This document shows positions 24,958 to 36,271 of a DNA stretch of 44,403 bases, piece after piece (position 1 is the stretch's first letter; every line of letters starts with the position of its first letter). This stretch comes from an uncultured Anaeroplasma sp. GTDB lineage: Bacteria > Bacillota_I > Bacilli_A > Acholeplasmatales > Anaeroplasmataceae. Location of the stretch: positions 1-44,403 of the forward strand of contig CAMEJG010000013.1 in assembly GCA_945919465.1 (NCBI GenBank). The letters run 5' to 3'. The notes below the pieces were generated by a model. It was not told where the DNA came from. It did not search any database and worked only from the letters and a program-made list of their open reading frames with translations. Position numbers and translations under genes: made by a program.

Positions 24958-25022
24958 TGTAAATTATGCTTAATATTTAGTAAATGGATACTAAATTATA
25001 AATGAAAATAAAAGATTTTTTA

Positions 25023-25036
25023 TCAAAACGTTTTCA
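25023..25036 (-). promoter_or_regulatory. Candidate cre site upstream of rpiB-upp-atp
   Basis: Palindrome TCAAAACGTTTTCA; 13 of 14 positions of TGNAANCGNWNNCA match in either direction (TGAAAACGTTTTGA on the minus strand). It ends 50 bp before the -10 box. Confidence 0.5.
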
Positions 25037-25083
25037 TAAACATTTTATTAATGTTTGATTTATTTAATTTCAATATTAGTTTG

Positions 25084-25092
25084 TGTTATAAT
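25084..25092 (+). promoter_or_regulatory. Extended -10 promoter of the rpiB-upp-atp operon
   Basis: TGTTATAAT (TGn extension plus perfect TATAAT); no convincing -35 box at the right distance. The start would be near 25099, with AAAAGGAG and the rpiB ATG close behind. Confidence 0.65.
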
Positions 25093-25127
25093 AGTAATGA
25101 TAAGTACTTTATGAAAAGGAGATAAAT

Positions 25128-25586
25128 ATGAAAATATCAATAGGTTGTGATCATTCCGCATTGGAATTAAAAGACGCAATTATCACTCACCTAGAGAGTT
25201 TAGGACATGTTGTTCTTGATAAAGGAACATATACTAAAGATAGTTGTGATTATACTGATTATGGATATTTAGTAGCAAAAGATATTAAAGATGGTGTTGT
25301 TGAACGTGGTATTGTAATTTGCTATACTGGTATTGGTATGTCTATTATTGCAAATAAGGTTAAGGGTGTAAGATGTGCACTTGTAGGTTCTAAAGATGCT
25401 GCTACTTTAACAAGAGAGCATAACGATACTAACTGTTTAGCTTTATCTGCTAAATATACAGGAATTCCATTAGCCAAAGAAATTGTTGATATATGGCTAA
25501 ATACTGAATTTTCACATAACGAAAGACATCAAAGAAGAATCAATAAAATAACAGAATATGAGGAGAAGGAATTATGTCAAAAGTAG
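25128..25586 (+). CDS. rpiB: Ribose-5-phosphate isomerase B
   Basis: Interconverts ribose-5-phosphate and ribulose-5-phosphate in the pentose phosphate pathway. 152 residues, the RpiB/LacAB length. GCDHSA near the N-terminus, catalytic Cys65 in [11 protein letters not shown], and His98 in [12 protein letters not shown] are the RpiB active-site elements. The usual C-G-T-G-I-G is CYTGIG here. Start supported by AAAAGGAG. The 3' end overlaps upp by 13 bp, so ribose-5-phosphate supply and uracil salvage are co-expressed. rpiB upstream of upp and atp is the Bacillus-type order. Confidence 0.93.
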   Translation: MKISIGCDHSALELKDAIITHLESLGHVVLDKGTYTKDSCDYTDYGYLVAKDIKDGVVERGIVICYTGIGMSIIANKVKGVRCALVGSKDAATLTREHNDTNCLALSAKYTGIPLAKEIVDIWLNTEFSHNERHQRRINKITEYEEKELCQK

Positions 25587-26200
25587 TTGTATTAAATCAT
25601 GCATTAATTAAACATAAGCTAACAAATATTAGAAATAAAAATACTTCGACAAAGGATTTCTATCAAAATGTAAATGAAATTGCTGGCTTAATGGCATATG
25701 AAATAACACGTGAATTTCCCTTAAAAGAAGTAGAAATTGAAACTCCTATTTGTAAATCAATTCAATATGAGCTTGCTAGTGAAGTAGTAATAGTTCCTAT
25801 TTTACGTGCTGGCTTAGGAATGGTTGATGGAATAAGAGAAATGATACCTACAGCTAAGGTTGGTTTCATTGGATTATATCGTGACGAGGAAACCTTAGAG
25901 CCACATGAATACTATGCAAAATTCCCTAATGAAATAAAGGATTCTATTGTTTTATTAGTAGATCCTATGCTTGCAACAGGAGGAAGTGCATCAGCTGCTA
26001 TTACAATGCTTAAGAAGCGTGGCTGTAAGGATATTCGTTATGTTGGATTAGTAGGAGCTCCTGAAGGAATTAAGGCACTTCAAAATGATCATCCAGATGT
26101 TGATATTTATTTAGCTAGTCTAGATGAAAAGCTAAATGAAAAGGGATATATTGTTCCTGGTTTAGGTGATTGTGGCGATCGTTTATTTGGAACTAAATAA
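25574..26200 (+). CDS. upp: Uracil phosphoribosyltransferase
   Basis: Converts uracil and PRPP to UMP. 208 residues (normal 209). The PRPP loop [18 protein letters not shown], the N-terminal [14 protein letters not shown] and the uracil-binding C-terminus [16 protein letters not shown] are canonical. GAGGAGAAGG precedes the ATG inside the end of rpiB. The stop overlaps the next ATG (TAATG), so it is coupled to the atp genes, the arrangement seen in Bacillus. Confidence 0.97.
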   Translation: MSKVVVLNHALIKHKLTNIRNKNTSTKDFYQNVNEIAGLMAYEITREFPLKEVEIETPICKSIQYELASEVVIVPILRAGLGMVDGIREMIPTAKVGFIGLYRDEETLEPHEYYAKFPNEIKDSIVLLVDPMLATGGSASAAITMLKKRGCKDIRYVGLVGAPEGIKALQNDHPDVDIYLASLDEKLNEKGYIVPGLGDCGDRLFGTK

Positions 26201-26430
26201 TGAAAGTAAAAAAATATGCCAAATATTATTCACTAGGTACTCAAGGTATTTTTACCATGGTCATTCTATTATTTTTGGGTTATTATATTGGCTATAAAAT
26301 AAATAAGGATTCACCATGGCCTGCAATATTAGCAGTTGTGGGTGTATTAATTGGTTTATTTACCTTTGTTTCATATTTGCTATATATTCTTAAGTGTGAA
26401 GAAAAGGAAAAGAAAAATGAGAAATCTTAA
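26200..26430 (+). CDS. AtpZ-like small membrane protein
   Basis: 76 residues with two helices (about 14-34 and 41-64), with SLGTQGIFTM and GYYIGYKINKD resembling the AtpZ / ATPase_gene1 family found first in many atp operons, where it works with AtpI. Strongly charged C-terminus. Overlaps the next gene by 14 bp. Confidence 0.75.
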   Translation: MKVKKYAKYYSLGTQGIFTMVILLFLGYYIGYKINKDSPWPAILAVVGVLIGLFTFVSYLLYILKCEEKEKKNEKS

Positions 26431-26833
26431 AGCAAATCTTTGGGTTGTTCCCATTACTTTAATAGTTACTTTTATAGTAGCACTGATTTTAGGATTGACT
26501 GGTCTTAATTGGAAATATTTTTTAATTGGGGCTTTATTAGGATTAATGAATCATAGTATTATGGTTAAGCAAAATGCTAGGATGGTTAGAATGGTTCAAT
26601 TAGATCCTGATCATACAGTATTTAATCCTAAAAAATCAGCATTATTATGGTATTTAATTAGAATGGGATTATTTTTAGGAGTATTTGTTGTATTAGTATA
26701 TTTTTCTAATATTAAGAATGATCATTCTAAAATATGGGATATTGTAATAGCCTTAGGTGGATATATAGTAATGAAAATAATATTTGTATTATGCTTAGTA
26801 TTTTTTAAAGAGAAGAAGGTGAAAGATAAGTGA
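26417..26833 (+). CDS. atpI: ATP synthase subunit I
   Basis: 138 residues from the ATG at 26417, which has AAGGA eight bases upstream within the atpZ-like gene; a longer reading from 26351 lies out of frame over that gene and is not supported. Four helices (about 10-30, 33-52, 77-96, 107-127) and position before atpB identify AtpI, the assembly factor for the c-ring in related bacteria. Stop TGA overlaps the GTG of atpB. Confidence 0.8.
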   Translation: MRNLKANLWVVPITLIVTFIVALILGLTGLNWKYFLIGALLGLMNHSIMVKQNARMVRMVQLDPDHTVFNPKKSALLWYLIRMGLFLGVFVVLVYFSNIKNDHSKIWDIVIALGGYIVMKIIFVLCLVFFKEKKVKDK

Positions 26834-27498
26834 CCTTTTTATATGACTTTTATGGTCCTATGAAGGCTAGTGTCATAATTATTGCTGTTCTTTGTATTTT
26901 CTTTATAATATTATCATTTTTTATTAAGAAGGTTGATCCTTCTAAAAAAACTCCATTATGGCTAGTGCCGTTTTTGTGGATTGTTGATTTAGTAAATGGA
27001 TTTGTTAAAGAAAATATTGGAATGAGATGGAAGAGCTATGCTCCATGGTTTTTGACATTAGTAATATTTATATTTTTTGCAAATATCTCAAGTATTTATT
27101 TACTTGATAATCCAACAAGCTATATTGTTGTAACTGCTGCATTGGCATTTTGCTCTTTTGTAGTTATTCAAGCTACAGGTGTTGTATCCCTTGGTCCAAA
27201 GGGATATTTAAAGAGCTTTTTAGACCCAATGCCACTTATGCTTCCTATGAATATCATTAGTGAGTTTACATTCCCATTATCATTATGCCTACGTTTATAT
27301 GGAAATGTAGTTTCAGGAGTTGCAATATCAATTCTTGTTAAAAATGCATTTGAATGGTTTGCAATACCATTTATGCCTGTAATCAATTTGCTATTTGATA
27401 TAGCTTTTAGCATTATTCAAGTAGCAGTATTCGTTATTCTGTCTATTATCTTTACTTCTATGAAGATTAAAGATGAAGAAAAAATATATAATAAATAA
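26830..27498 (+). CDS. atpB: ATP synthase Fo subunit a
   Basis: 222 residues, integral membrane stator of the ion channel. The essential Arg sits in LCLRLYGNVVSG (about residue 154), matching LRLFGN of the family. Five or six helices. The GTG start overlaps the atpI stop (GTGA). The C-terminal helix FSIIQVAVFVILSIIF is typical. It would form two half-channels for the coupling ion at the c-ring, see atpE for ion type. Confidence 0.95.
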   Translation: MTFLYDFYGPMKASVIIIAVLCIFFIILSFFIKKVDPSKKTPLWLVPFLWIVDLVNGFVKENIGMRWKSYAPWFLTLVIFIFFANISSIYLLDNPTSYIVVTAALAFCSFVVIQATGVVSLGPKGYLKSFLDPMPLMLPMNIISEFTFPLSLCLRLYGNVVSGVAISILVKNAFEWFAIPFMPVINLLFDIAFSIIQVAVFVILSIIFTSMKIKDEEKIYNK

Positions 27499-27516
27499 TA
27501 AAGGAGAATTTATAAA

Positions 27517-27792
27517 ATGGATTTTATGTTAGTTTTACAAAATGTTTTATTAGCTTTTGCTGAGATTTCTGTTGGAGAAGGTTTAAAGTATATCGCAGCT
27601 GCAATTGCGGTATTTACTGGTTTTGCCTGTGCATTAGGTGAAGGTAATGTTGCAGCTCATGCACTTGATGCAATGGCTCGTCAACCTGAAATTGCTGGTA
27701 ATCTACGTGTATCAATGCTTATTGGTCAAGCAGTATCAGAAACTACTGGTCTATATGGTCTAGTAATCGCTATTTTAATTCTATTTATTTAA
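27517..27792 (+). CDS. atpE: ATP synthase Fo subunit c with a two-carboxylate Na+-type site
   Basis: Rotor subunit of 91 residues: two helices joined by the loop ARQPE (54-58). The essential carboxylate is E75 in GQAVSETTGLYG. Aligning on R55 places E42 at the position of Ilyobacter tartaricus Q32, V73 at V63, T76 at S66 and Y80 at Y70. A Glu at the Q32 position together with E/T/Y at the others is the two-carboxylate ligand set described for the Na+-driven Fusobacterium nucleatum ring. About ten extra residues precede the usual start. Good Shine-Dalgarno AAAGGAG. Confidence 0.96.
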   Translation: MDFMLVLQNVLLAFAEISVGEGLKYIAAAIAVFTGFACALGEGNVAAHALDAMARQPEIAGNLRVSMLIGQAVSETTGLYGLVIAILILFI

Positions 27793-27832
27793 TATTGAAA
27801 GGAACTACTAAAGGGTAGTTAAAGGTAAAAAT

Positions 27833-28405
27833 ATGTTTTTAAGTATGGCAGATGCTATATCTGAAATAATGTTATATTTAAAGCGTTCCTTTGGCCCTAT
27901 TACTGGCGCGAATGGTGGTTGTGATATCCTTACTGCTGCTGCAGAATTTGGTGTTCAGCTTGCGTCTACTATCCTTCTATTTATAATAGTTCGTGTTTTT
28001 TTCTGGAAGCCTATTACTAACATTCTTGAAAAAAGAAGAGAAGCAATGGATCATGATCTAGAAGCTGCAAAAGAGGCTAAAGAAACAGCAGTTGAAACTC
28101 AAAAGAAACTTGAAGCTGAATTAGGTGAGGCTAAAAGTAAAATTAGAGAAATGCTAGAGGCTGCTGAAAAGGAAGCTAATATAAAGCGAGATGAAATATT
28201 AGCTAAGGCTAAGGAAGATGCTGAAAAGAGAATGGAAAATCTTGAGCTTGAATTAGCAAATGAAAAGAAAAGCATGGAAGCTGAAATTCGTAAAGAAATT
28301 GTTGATGTTGCATTCGCTGCTGCTGAGAAAATAGTCGCAAGAGAAATTAATCAAGACAAGTATTTAGATGTCGTTGATGAAATCTTGAAGGGAGCTATGG
28401 AATAG
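27833..28405 (+). CDS. atpF: ATP synthase Fo subunit b
   Basis: Peripheral stalk, 190 residues: short N-terminal segment, one helix (about 41-60, ASTILLFIIVRVFFWKPI), then a long charged coiled coil (about 65-170) ending in a delta-binding region. The N-terminus before the helix is about 25 residues longer than in many b subunits and contains GANGGCDILTAA. A second in-frame ATG lies at 27845. Stop TAG overlaps the GTG of atpH. Confidence 0.93.
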   Translation: MFLSMADAISEIMLYLKRSFGPITGANGGCDILTAAAEFGVQLASTILLFIIVRVFFWKPITNILEKRREAMDHDLEAAKEAKETAVETQKKLEAELGEAKSKIREMLEAAEKEANIKRDEILAKAKEDAEKRMENLELELANEKKSMEAEIRKEIVDVAFAAAEKIVAREINQDKYLDVVDEILKGAME

Positions 28406-28920
28406 TGGTTGAAAATGAATATGCTCAAGCTATTTACGATTTAGCTAAGGAAGAAAATAAAATAGATATTATAAATGAATGCTTTATAGTTGTAAATAAA
28501 AGTATTGAAGATAATGATTTTATGGAATTATTATCCTCTCCAAAACTTACTAAAGAGGAAAAAAAGAATATTCTTACTAAGGTATATGGTAAGCTCGATA
28601 GTCTTTTTTTAGATTTTATGTATGTTTTAATTGATAATAATAGAATTAATAGAATTAGTTATATTTATGATTATTATAATCAATTAATTAAAATTGAACA
28701 TAATATCTTACATATTGAGGCTTATTCAGTTAAGGAATTAACTAAGACTCAAATAGATAATTTACGTAAAACATTATCATCCTATTATAATGGTAAAACT
28801 TTAGAAATTGAGAATATAGTAGATCCAAAATTAATTGGTGGAGTACGTATTGAATGTAATGGTAAAACATTGGATGTTACATTGAAAAAGTCGCTAGCTA
28901 ATATGAAGGATTCACTATAA
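28405..28920 (+). CDS. atpH: ATP synthase F1 subunit delta
   Basis: Joins the b stalk to F1. 171 residues (family about 180). Begins with the OSCP/delta pattern ENEYAQAIYDLAKEENK and ends with the conserved DPKLIGGVRIECNGKTLDVTLKKSLANM. GTG start overlaps the atpF stop by one base, so translation is coupled. Confidence 0.95.
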   Translation: MVENEYAQAIYDLAKEENKIDIINECFIVVNKSIEDNDFMELLSSPKLTKEEKKNILTKVYGKLDSLFLDFMYVLIDNNRINRISYIYDYYNQLIKIEHNILHIEAYSVKELTKTQIDNLRKTLSSYYNGKTLEIENIVDPKLIGGVRIECNGKTLDVTLKKSLANMKDSL

Positions 28921-28930
28921 GAAAGGGTAA

Positions 28931-32736
<3,806 letters not shown>

Positions 32737-32737
<1 letters not shown>

Positions 32738-33129
32738 TGAGAATTATAGTTTCTACTCATCAAGGTAATTTATATAATGAAGAAGTAGATTATGTAGTTG
32801 TTCATAGCGCTACAGATGGCGAATATGCAATTATGTCAGACCATATTCCTGTTATTTCTGTAATGGAAGAAGGATATATTAAATTTGTTCGTGGTAATGA
32901 AGAATATTACGTTGTTTTAGTAAGTGGTATCCTAGAATTTCATGATAATACAGTTGTAGTCTTAGTTCAGGAGGCACATATTGGTCAAAATAAGGACTCT
33001 GCAAAGGCTCATCTTGAACAAATAAGAAAAGAGAGAATGGAGCTTAATAAAAAAGAAGCCATTGACTTTACTCAAAAGGAAAAGGAGCTTCATGAAAATA
33101 TAAAAAAAGCTGGTGCAGGAAGCTTATAA
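32737..33129 (+). CDS. atpC: ATP synthase F1 subunit epsilon
   Basis: 130 residues. N-terminal beta-sandwich (VHSATDGEYAIMSDHIPVI) and a C-terminal helical hairpin with KAHLEQIRKERMELNKKEA. The hairpin may inhibit ATP hydrolysis as in other bacteria. Start overlaps the atpD stop. Last gene of the operon before a terminator. Confidence 0.95.
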
Positions 33130-33135
33130 AAATTT

Positions 33136-33165
33136 AGCTATATACCCTAGGTGTATAGCTTTTTT
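33136..33165 (+). terminator. Terminator of the atp operon
   Basis: 11-bp stem AGCTATATACC / GGTGTATAGCT (one G-U pair), loop CTA, then TTTTT. The next gene begins 12 bp later, so partial readthrough is likely. Confidence 0.8.
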
Positions 33166-33177
33166 AAAAGGTGAAAT

Positions 33178-33393
33178 ATGTTAACAATCAACATAAATTA
33201 TATTTTATATACAGTTATATATTTATTAAGCTTTTGTTTTTCCTATTATGTGGTAATATCTTCACGGATGGAATCGTTATTTAAGCAAGGAAGTATTTGG
33301 TCAATTAGAATAGCTCAAGTTTTACTAAGTGGAATAATTGCTTATTTATTTACTCAAGGAATCTATAATTTAATAACAATGTTTAATATTTAA
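33178..33393 (+). CDS. DUF1146 (YwzB-like) membrane protein
   Basis: 71 residues with two helices (about 6-27 and 44-67) joined by a basic loop with the pattern MESLFKQGSIWSIRIAQVLLS. This pattern and its place immediately after atpC match the DUF1146/YwzB family of Bacillus. Function unknown. AAAAGGTG lies before the ATG. Confidence 0.8.
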   Translation: MLTININYILYTVIYLLSFCFSYYVVISSRMESLFKQGSIWSIRIAQVLLSGIIAYLFTQGIYNLITMFNI

Positions 33394-33411
33394 AAAAAAT
33401 AATTATTTTTT

Positions 33412-33441
33412 GTATAAACTTTCCCCTAGTAGCTCATAATA
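33412..33441 (+). promoter_or_regulatory. Sigma-F promoter of the spoIIQ-like gene
   Basis: GTATA (33412-33416), exactly 15 bp, GCTCATAATA (33432-33441). The Bacillus sigma-F consensus is GYATA-N15-GGNNANANTR; only one fixed position differs. Predicted start near 33448, just before the Shine-Dalgarno GTGAGGTG. Confidence 0.8.
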
Positions 33442-33457
33442 CAAGTGAGGTGAAAGT

Positions 33458-34138
33458 ATGAAACAAAAAATTAAAAGCTTTTTAGTTGAGAAAAAGGAAT
33501 TAATCATATTTATTAGCGCGATTGTATTTGTATTTATTTCAGTTGTAGCCATTGCTTCATTTGCATTTAAGGATAATTCTGTTCCAGTAGTTGATCCTAC
33601 AAATGTAGTAACTCCAACAAAAACAGATGACCCAGTTGTAGAGCCTACAAAAACAGATGAGCCTGTAGCTATTATTCATAAGTTTTCATTACCAGTTTCT
33701 GGTGAATATGAAATGGTTAGAATCTTCTTTGATAGTTCTTTGAATGATGAGGAATTAGCTTCAGCAATTATTGACAATGGAACTACTATTGAAACATCAT
33801 CAGGAATTTCTTTTGCAAAAAGTGATAACTCATCATTTGATGTCTTATCAATTTATGAAGGAGAGGTCGTAGATGTTACAACTGATGAAGTATTAGGATG
33901 TTCTGTAACAATTAAGCATGCTAATAACGTAAAAAGTATTTATTCCTCTTTACAGGATGTTACAGTTGAAATTGGACAAGAGGTTACTCAAGGTAGTGTA
34001 ATCGGCCAAGCATCAACTTCATCTAATGATATCTCAGCCGGAGTACATGTATATTTACAAACTATGGTTAATGATAAATATATAAATCCTGCATCAATAA
34101 TGGGACGCACATTAGAAGAATTAATTTCAGAAAAGTAA
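33458..34138 (+). CDS. spoIIQ: SpoIIQ-like forespore membrane protein with degenerate LytM domain
   Basis: 226 residues. Basic N-terminus, one helix (about 14-37), a Pro/Thr/Asp-rich linker with two copies of TPTKTDDPV/EPTKTDEPV (about 50-70), then a LytM/M23-like domain (about 75-215). Zinc ligands are mostly lost: the usual HxGxD region reads SSGIS (114-118), and the HLH region reads GVHVYL with only H197 kept. This resembles the inactive LytM domain of Bacillus SpoIIQ, which forms the forespore-to-mother-cell channel with SpoIIIAH. The sigma-F promoter and the neighbouring spoIIID support the call. Confidence 0.85.
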   Translation: MKQKIKSFLVEKKELIIFISAIVFVFISVVAIASFAFKDNSVPVVDPTNVVTPTKTDDPVVEPTKTDEPVAIIHKFSLPVSGEYEMVRIFFDSSLNDEELASAIIDNGTTIETSSGISFAKSDNSSFDVLSIYEGEVVDVTTDEVLGCSVTIKHANNVKSIYSSLQDVTVEIGQEVTQGSVIGQASTSSNDISAGVHVYLQTMVNDKYINPASIMGRTLEELISEK

Positions 34139-34145
34139 GCAAAGG

Positions 34146-34171
34146 ACAAGTCTTTATAGACTTGTTTTTTT
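34146..34171 (+). terminator. Terminator of the spoIIQ-like gene
   Basis: ACAAGTCT / AGACTTGT stem with loop TTAT, then T6. Confidence 0.85.
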
Positions 34172-34172
34172 G

Positions 34173-34201
34173 TAATAAAAGTGCATTTTTTCTCATAAGA
34201 T
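34173..34201 (+). promoter_or_regulatory. Possible sigma-E promoter of spoIIID
   Basis: TAATAAA (34173-34179), 14 bp, CATAAGAT (34194-34201), fitting the sigma-E -10 pattern CATANNNT. The predicted start would lie within the Shine-Dalgarno, leaving a leader under 10 nt, which weakens the call. Confidence 0.3.
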
Positions 34202-34215
34202 TTTATGGTGATAAA

Positions 34216-34470
34216 ATGCTAGATGAACTAGAAAAAAGAGTTATTGAAATAGCGTATTTAATGTTAGATGGAAATAGAACAGTTAGAGAAGTGGCAAGGA
34301 TTATAGGAATTTCAAAATCTACAGTTCATTATGATTTAACTAAAAGGCTAGATTCTATCGATAATTCCTTATATTTAAAGGTTAGAAAGTTATTAGATTA
34401 CAATAAAAAAATCCGCCATATTAGAGGCGGAGAAGCAACTAGACTAAGGTATCTACATAAGTCTCAATAA
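34216..34470 (+). CDS. spoIIID: Sporulation transcription factor SpoIIID
   Basis: Mother-cell regulator that acts with sigma-E during sporulation. 84 residues from the ATG at 34216, which has GGTGAT three bases upstream; an in-frame ATG at 34162 lies inside the terminator T-run and is rejected. The helix-turn-helix TVREVARIIGISKSTVHYDL and the C-terminal basic part LLDYNKKIRHIRGGEATRLR match SpoIIID nearly residue for residue. The 3' end overlaps the convergent yigZ-like gene by 32 bp. Confidence 0.95.
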   Translation: MLDELEKRVIEIAYLMLDGNRTVREVARIIGISKSTVHYDLTKRLDSIDNSLYLKVRKLLDYNKKIRHIRGGEATRLRYLHKSQ

Positions 34471-35077
34471 TATCATTACCTACTTCAGTTAAAGATGATG
34501 CTTCAATTTTATATTTATATAAATCATCTTTTAATTCTTCAAAATAATCAATATCTGTAGAACCTTCAATAATTACATCCTTTTGAAAAGAAACATTATT
34601 TATATTAATTTTATTCATAGTATTTAATATTGTATTATATCCAGAATATGAGGTTGTTAAAATAAATTTTTTTTGTAATTTTGGTACATATATTTTAACT
34701 CCCTTTAAGCATTCACTTACAGAAGAGGAATAAGCTCTAACCAGTCCACCTGCACCTAATAAAATTCCCCCAAAATATCTAGTGACAATAGCTAAAATAT
34801 TAGTTAATCCTTTCTTTTTTAATACATCAATCATAGGGGCTCCAGCTGTTTTTGAGGGCTCACCATCATCTGAGGCCTTTTGAATATCTTGATTTTCTCC
34901 TAAAATATATGCATAGCAATTATGAGTCGCATCATAATGCTTTTTTCTTATATAATTTAATTTTTCATTTACTTCTTGAATAGAATTGACTCTATATATT
35001 CTACAAATAAATTCACTTTTTTGAATAATTATTGTATTTTCGTATTCACCCTGAATTAAAAACAAATTAATCACCAT
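34439..35077 (-). CDS. YigZ/IMPACT family protein
   Basis: 212 residues. N-terminal UPF0029/IMPACT domain with HNCYAYILGE, SDDGEPSKTAGAPMIDVL and TRYFGGILLGAGGLVRAYS, all hallmarks, then a smaller C-terminal domain. Biochemical role unclear; related eukaryotic proteins bind translation factors. The ATG at 35077 has almost no Shine-Dalgarno. A TTG at 35065 has GGTGAT four bases upstream, as used by other genes here, and may be the true start. Convergent and overlapping with spoIIID. Confidence 0.9.
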   Translation of the reverse strand: MVINLFLIQGEYENTIIIQKSEFICRIYRVNSIQEVNEKLNYIRKKHYDATHNCYAYILGENQDIQKASDDGEPSKTAGAPMIDVLKKKGLTNILAIVTRYFGGILLGAGGLVRAYSSSVSECLKGVKIYVPKLQKKFILTTSYSGYNTILNTMNKININNVSFQKDVIIEGSTDIDYFEELKDDLYKYKIEASSLTEVGNDIIETYVDTLV

Positions 35078-35137
35078 TCTTTTCGATTTATTTTATCATA
35101 ATATCATATTTTCTACAATTAGCATTTTATAAAAAAC

Positions 35138-35166
35138 TAGACTACATCTTAATAAAATGCTATAAT
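35138..35166 (+). promoter_or_regulatory. Promoter of the cca-pulA-yhaM genes
   Basis: TAGACT (35138-35143), 17-bp spacer, TATAAT (35161-35166), just before the Shine-Dalgarno AAAGGTG. Confidence 0.65.
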
Positions 35167-35182
35167 ACAAAAGGTGTTGGTT

Positions 35183-36271
35183 ATGAACGAATTCGGTTTA
35201 GGTTTAGAATTAATTAAATATATTAATACCTTAGGCTATGAAGCATATTTAGTAGGTGGGTGTGTTAGAGATTATTTATTAAATATCCCATCAAATGACA
35301 TTGATATTACAACATCAATGCCAATTGATGAAATAAAAACTCACTTTACTACTATAGATAATGGTTCTTCATATTATTCTTTAACTATTTTATATCATAA
35401 TATTTCTTTTGAAATTACTCATTTTAGAAAGGATTTAAGATATTTAGATAACAGACATCCTGAGGTTATATATGCAGATACTCTAATAGAGGATGCCGAA
35501 AGAAGAGATTTTACAATTAACGCACTAGCACTGAATCATGATAAAAAGATTTATGATTATTTTGAAGGACTTAGTGATTTAAAAAATAAAATAATAAGAA
35601 CTATTAATGATCCAAATGAAAGATTTCAAGAAGATTCCTTAAGAATATTAAGAGGCTTATATTTTTCATCAAAATTGAACTTTGATATTGAGAATAATAC
35701 TCTTAATGCAATGATAGAAAATCGTCATTTACTTAAAAATCTTTCTAATGAAAGAATTTATGATTATTTTATTAAACTTGTTTACGCAAATACTAATAAA
35801 GGAATTAAATATATTATAAATAATAATATATTTGAGTATATAGAAGAATATAAAGCTTGGCTATTAGTTTCTTCAAATAGATATTCTATTGATTCTTTAA
35901 AATATTTATATACATTGAATTATTTAAAATATCCTCCTATGATAAATAAAAAAGAAAAAAGACTTTGTGATATATTAATTCAATTAATAGAAAATAATTA
36001 TTCTAATTATTATTTATATTTATATCAAAATGAATTAATTAATTTCAAGGAAATATTAGATGATTATTATGAATTAAAAAATAGAATCATTTCATTTCCA
36101 ATAAAAAATGATAATGATTTGGCTATATCAAAAGAAGAAATAACAAGTCATTTTCTAGGTGTGAATAAATCATTAATGATAAAGAAAATAATAACTAAAA
36201 TTTTAAATAATGAACTTGATAATACTCAAGAAGATATTAATAGATATATAAGGGAGATTTCTTATGAATAA
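35183..36271 (+). CDS. cca: CCA tRNA nucleotidyltransferase
   Basis: Adds or repairs the tRNA 3' CCA end. 362 residues from the ATG at 35183, with AAAGGTG six bases upstream; a GTG at 35174 is part of that site. Class II nucleotidyltransferase head: YLVGGCVRDYLL, NDIDITTSMP with the metal-binding Asp pair, RRDFTINALAL, and the tRNA-binding region DPNERFQEDSLRILRGLYF. The C-terminal helical part is weakly conserved. All tRNA genes seen here encode CCA, so the role is mainly repair. Overlaps the next gene by 8 bp. Confidence 0.92.
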   Translation: MNEFGLGLELIKYINTLGYEAYLVGGCVRDYLLNIPSNDIDITTSMPIDEIKTHFTTIDNGSSYYSLTILYHNISFEITHFRKDLRYLDNRHPEVIYADTLIEDAERRDFTINALALNHDKKIYDYFEGLSDLKNKIIRTINDPNERFQEDSLRILRGLYFSSKLNFDIENNTLNAMIENRHLLKNLSNERIYDYFIKLVYANTNKGIKYIINNNIFEYIEEYKAWLLVSSNRYSIDSLKYLYTLNYLKYPPMINKKEKRLCDILIQLIENNYSNYYLYLYQNELINFKEILDDYYELKNRIISFPIKNDNDLAISKEEITSHFLGVNKSLMIKKIITKILNNELDNTQEDINRYIREISYE

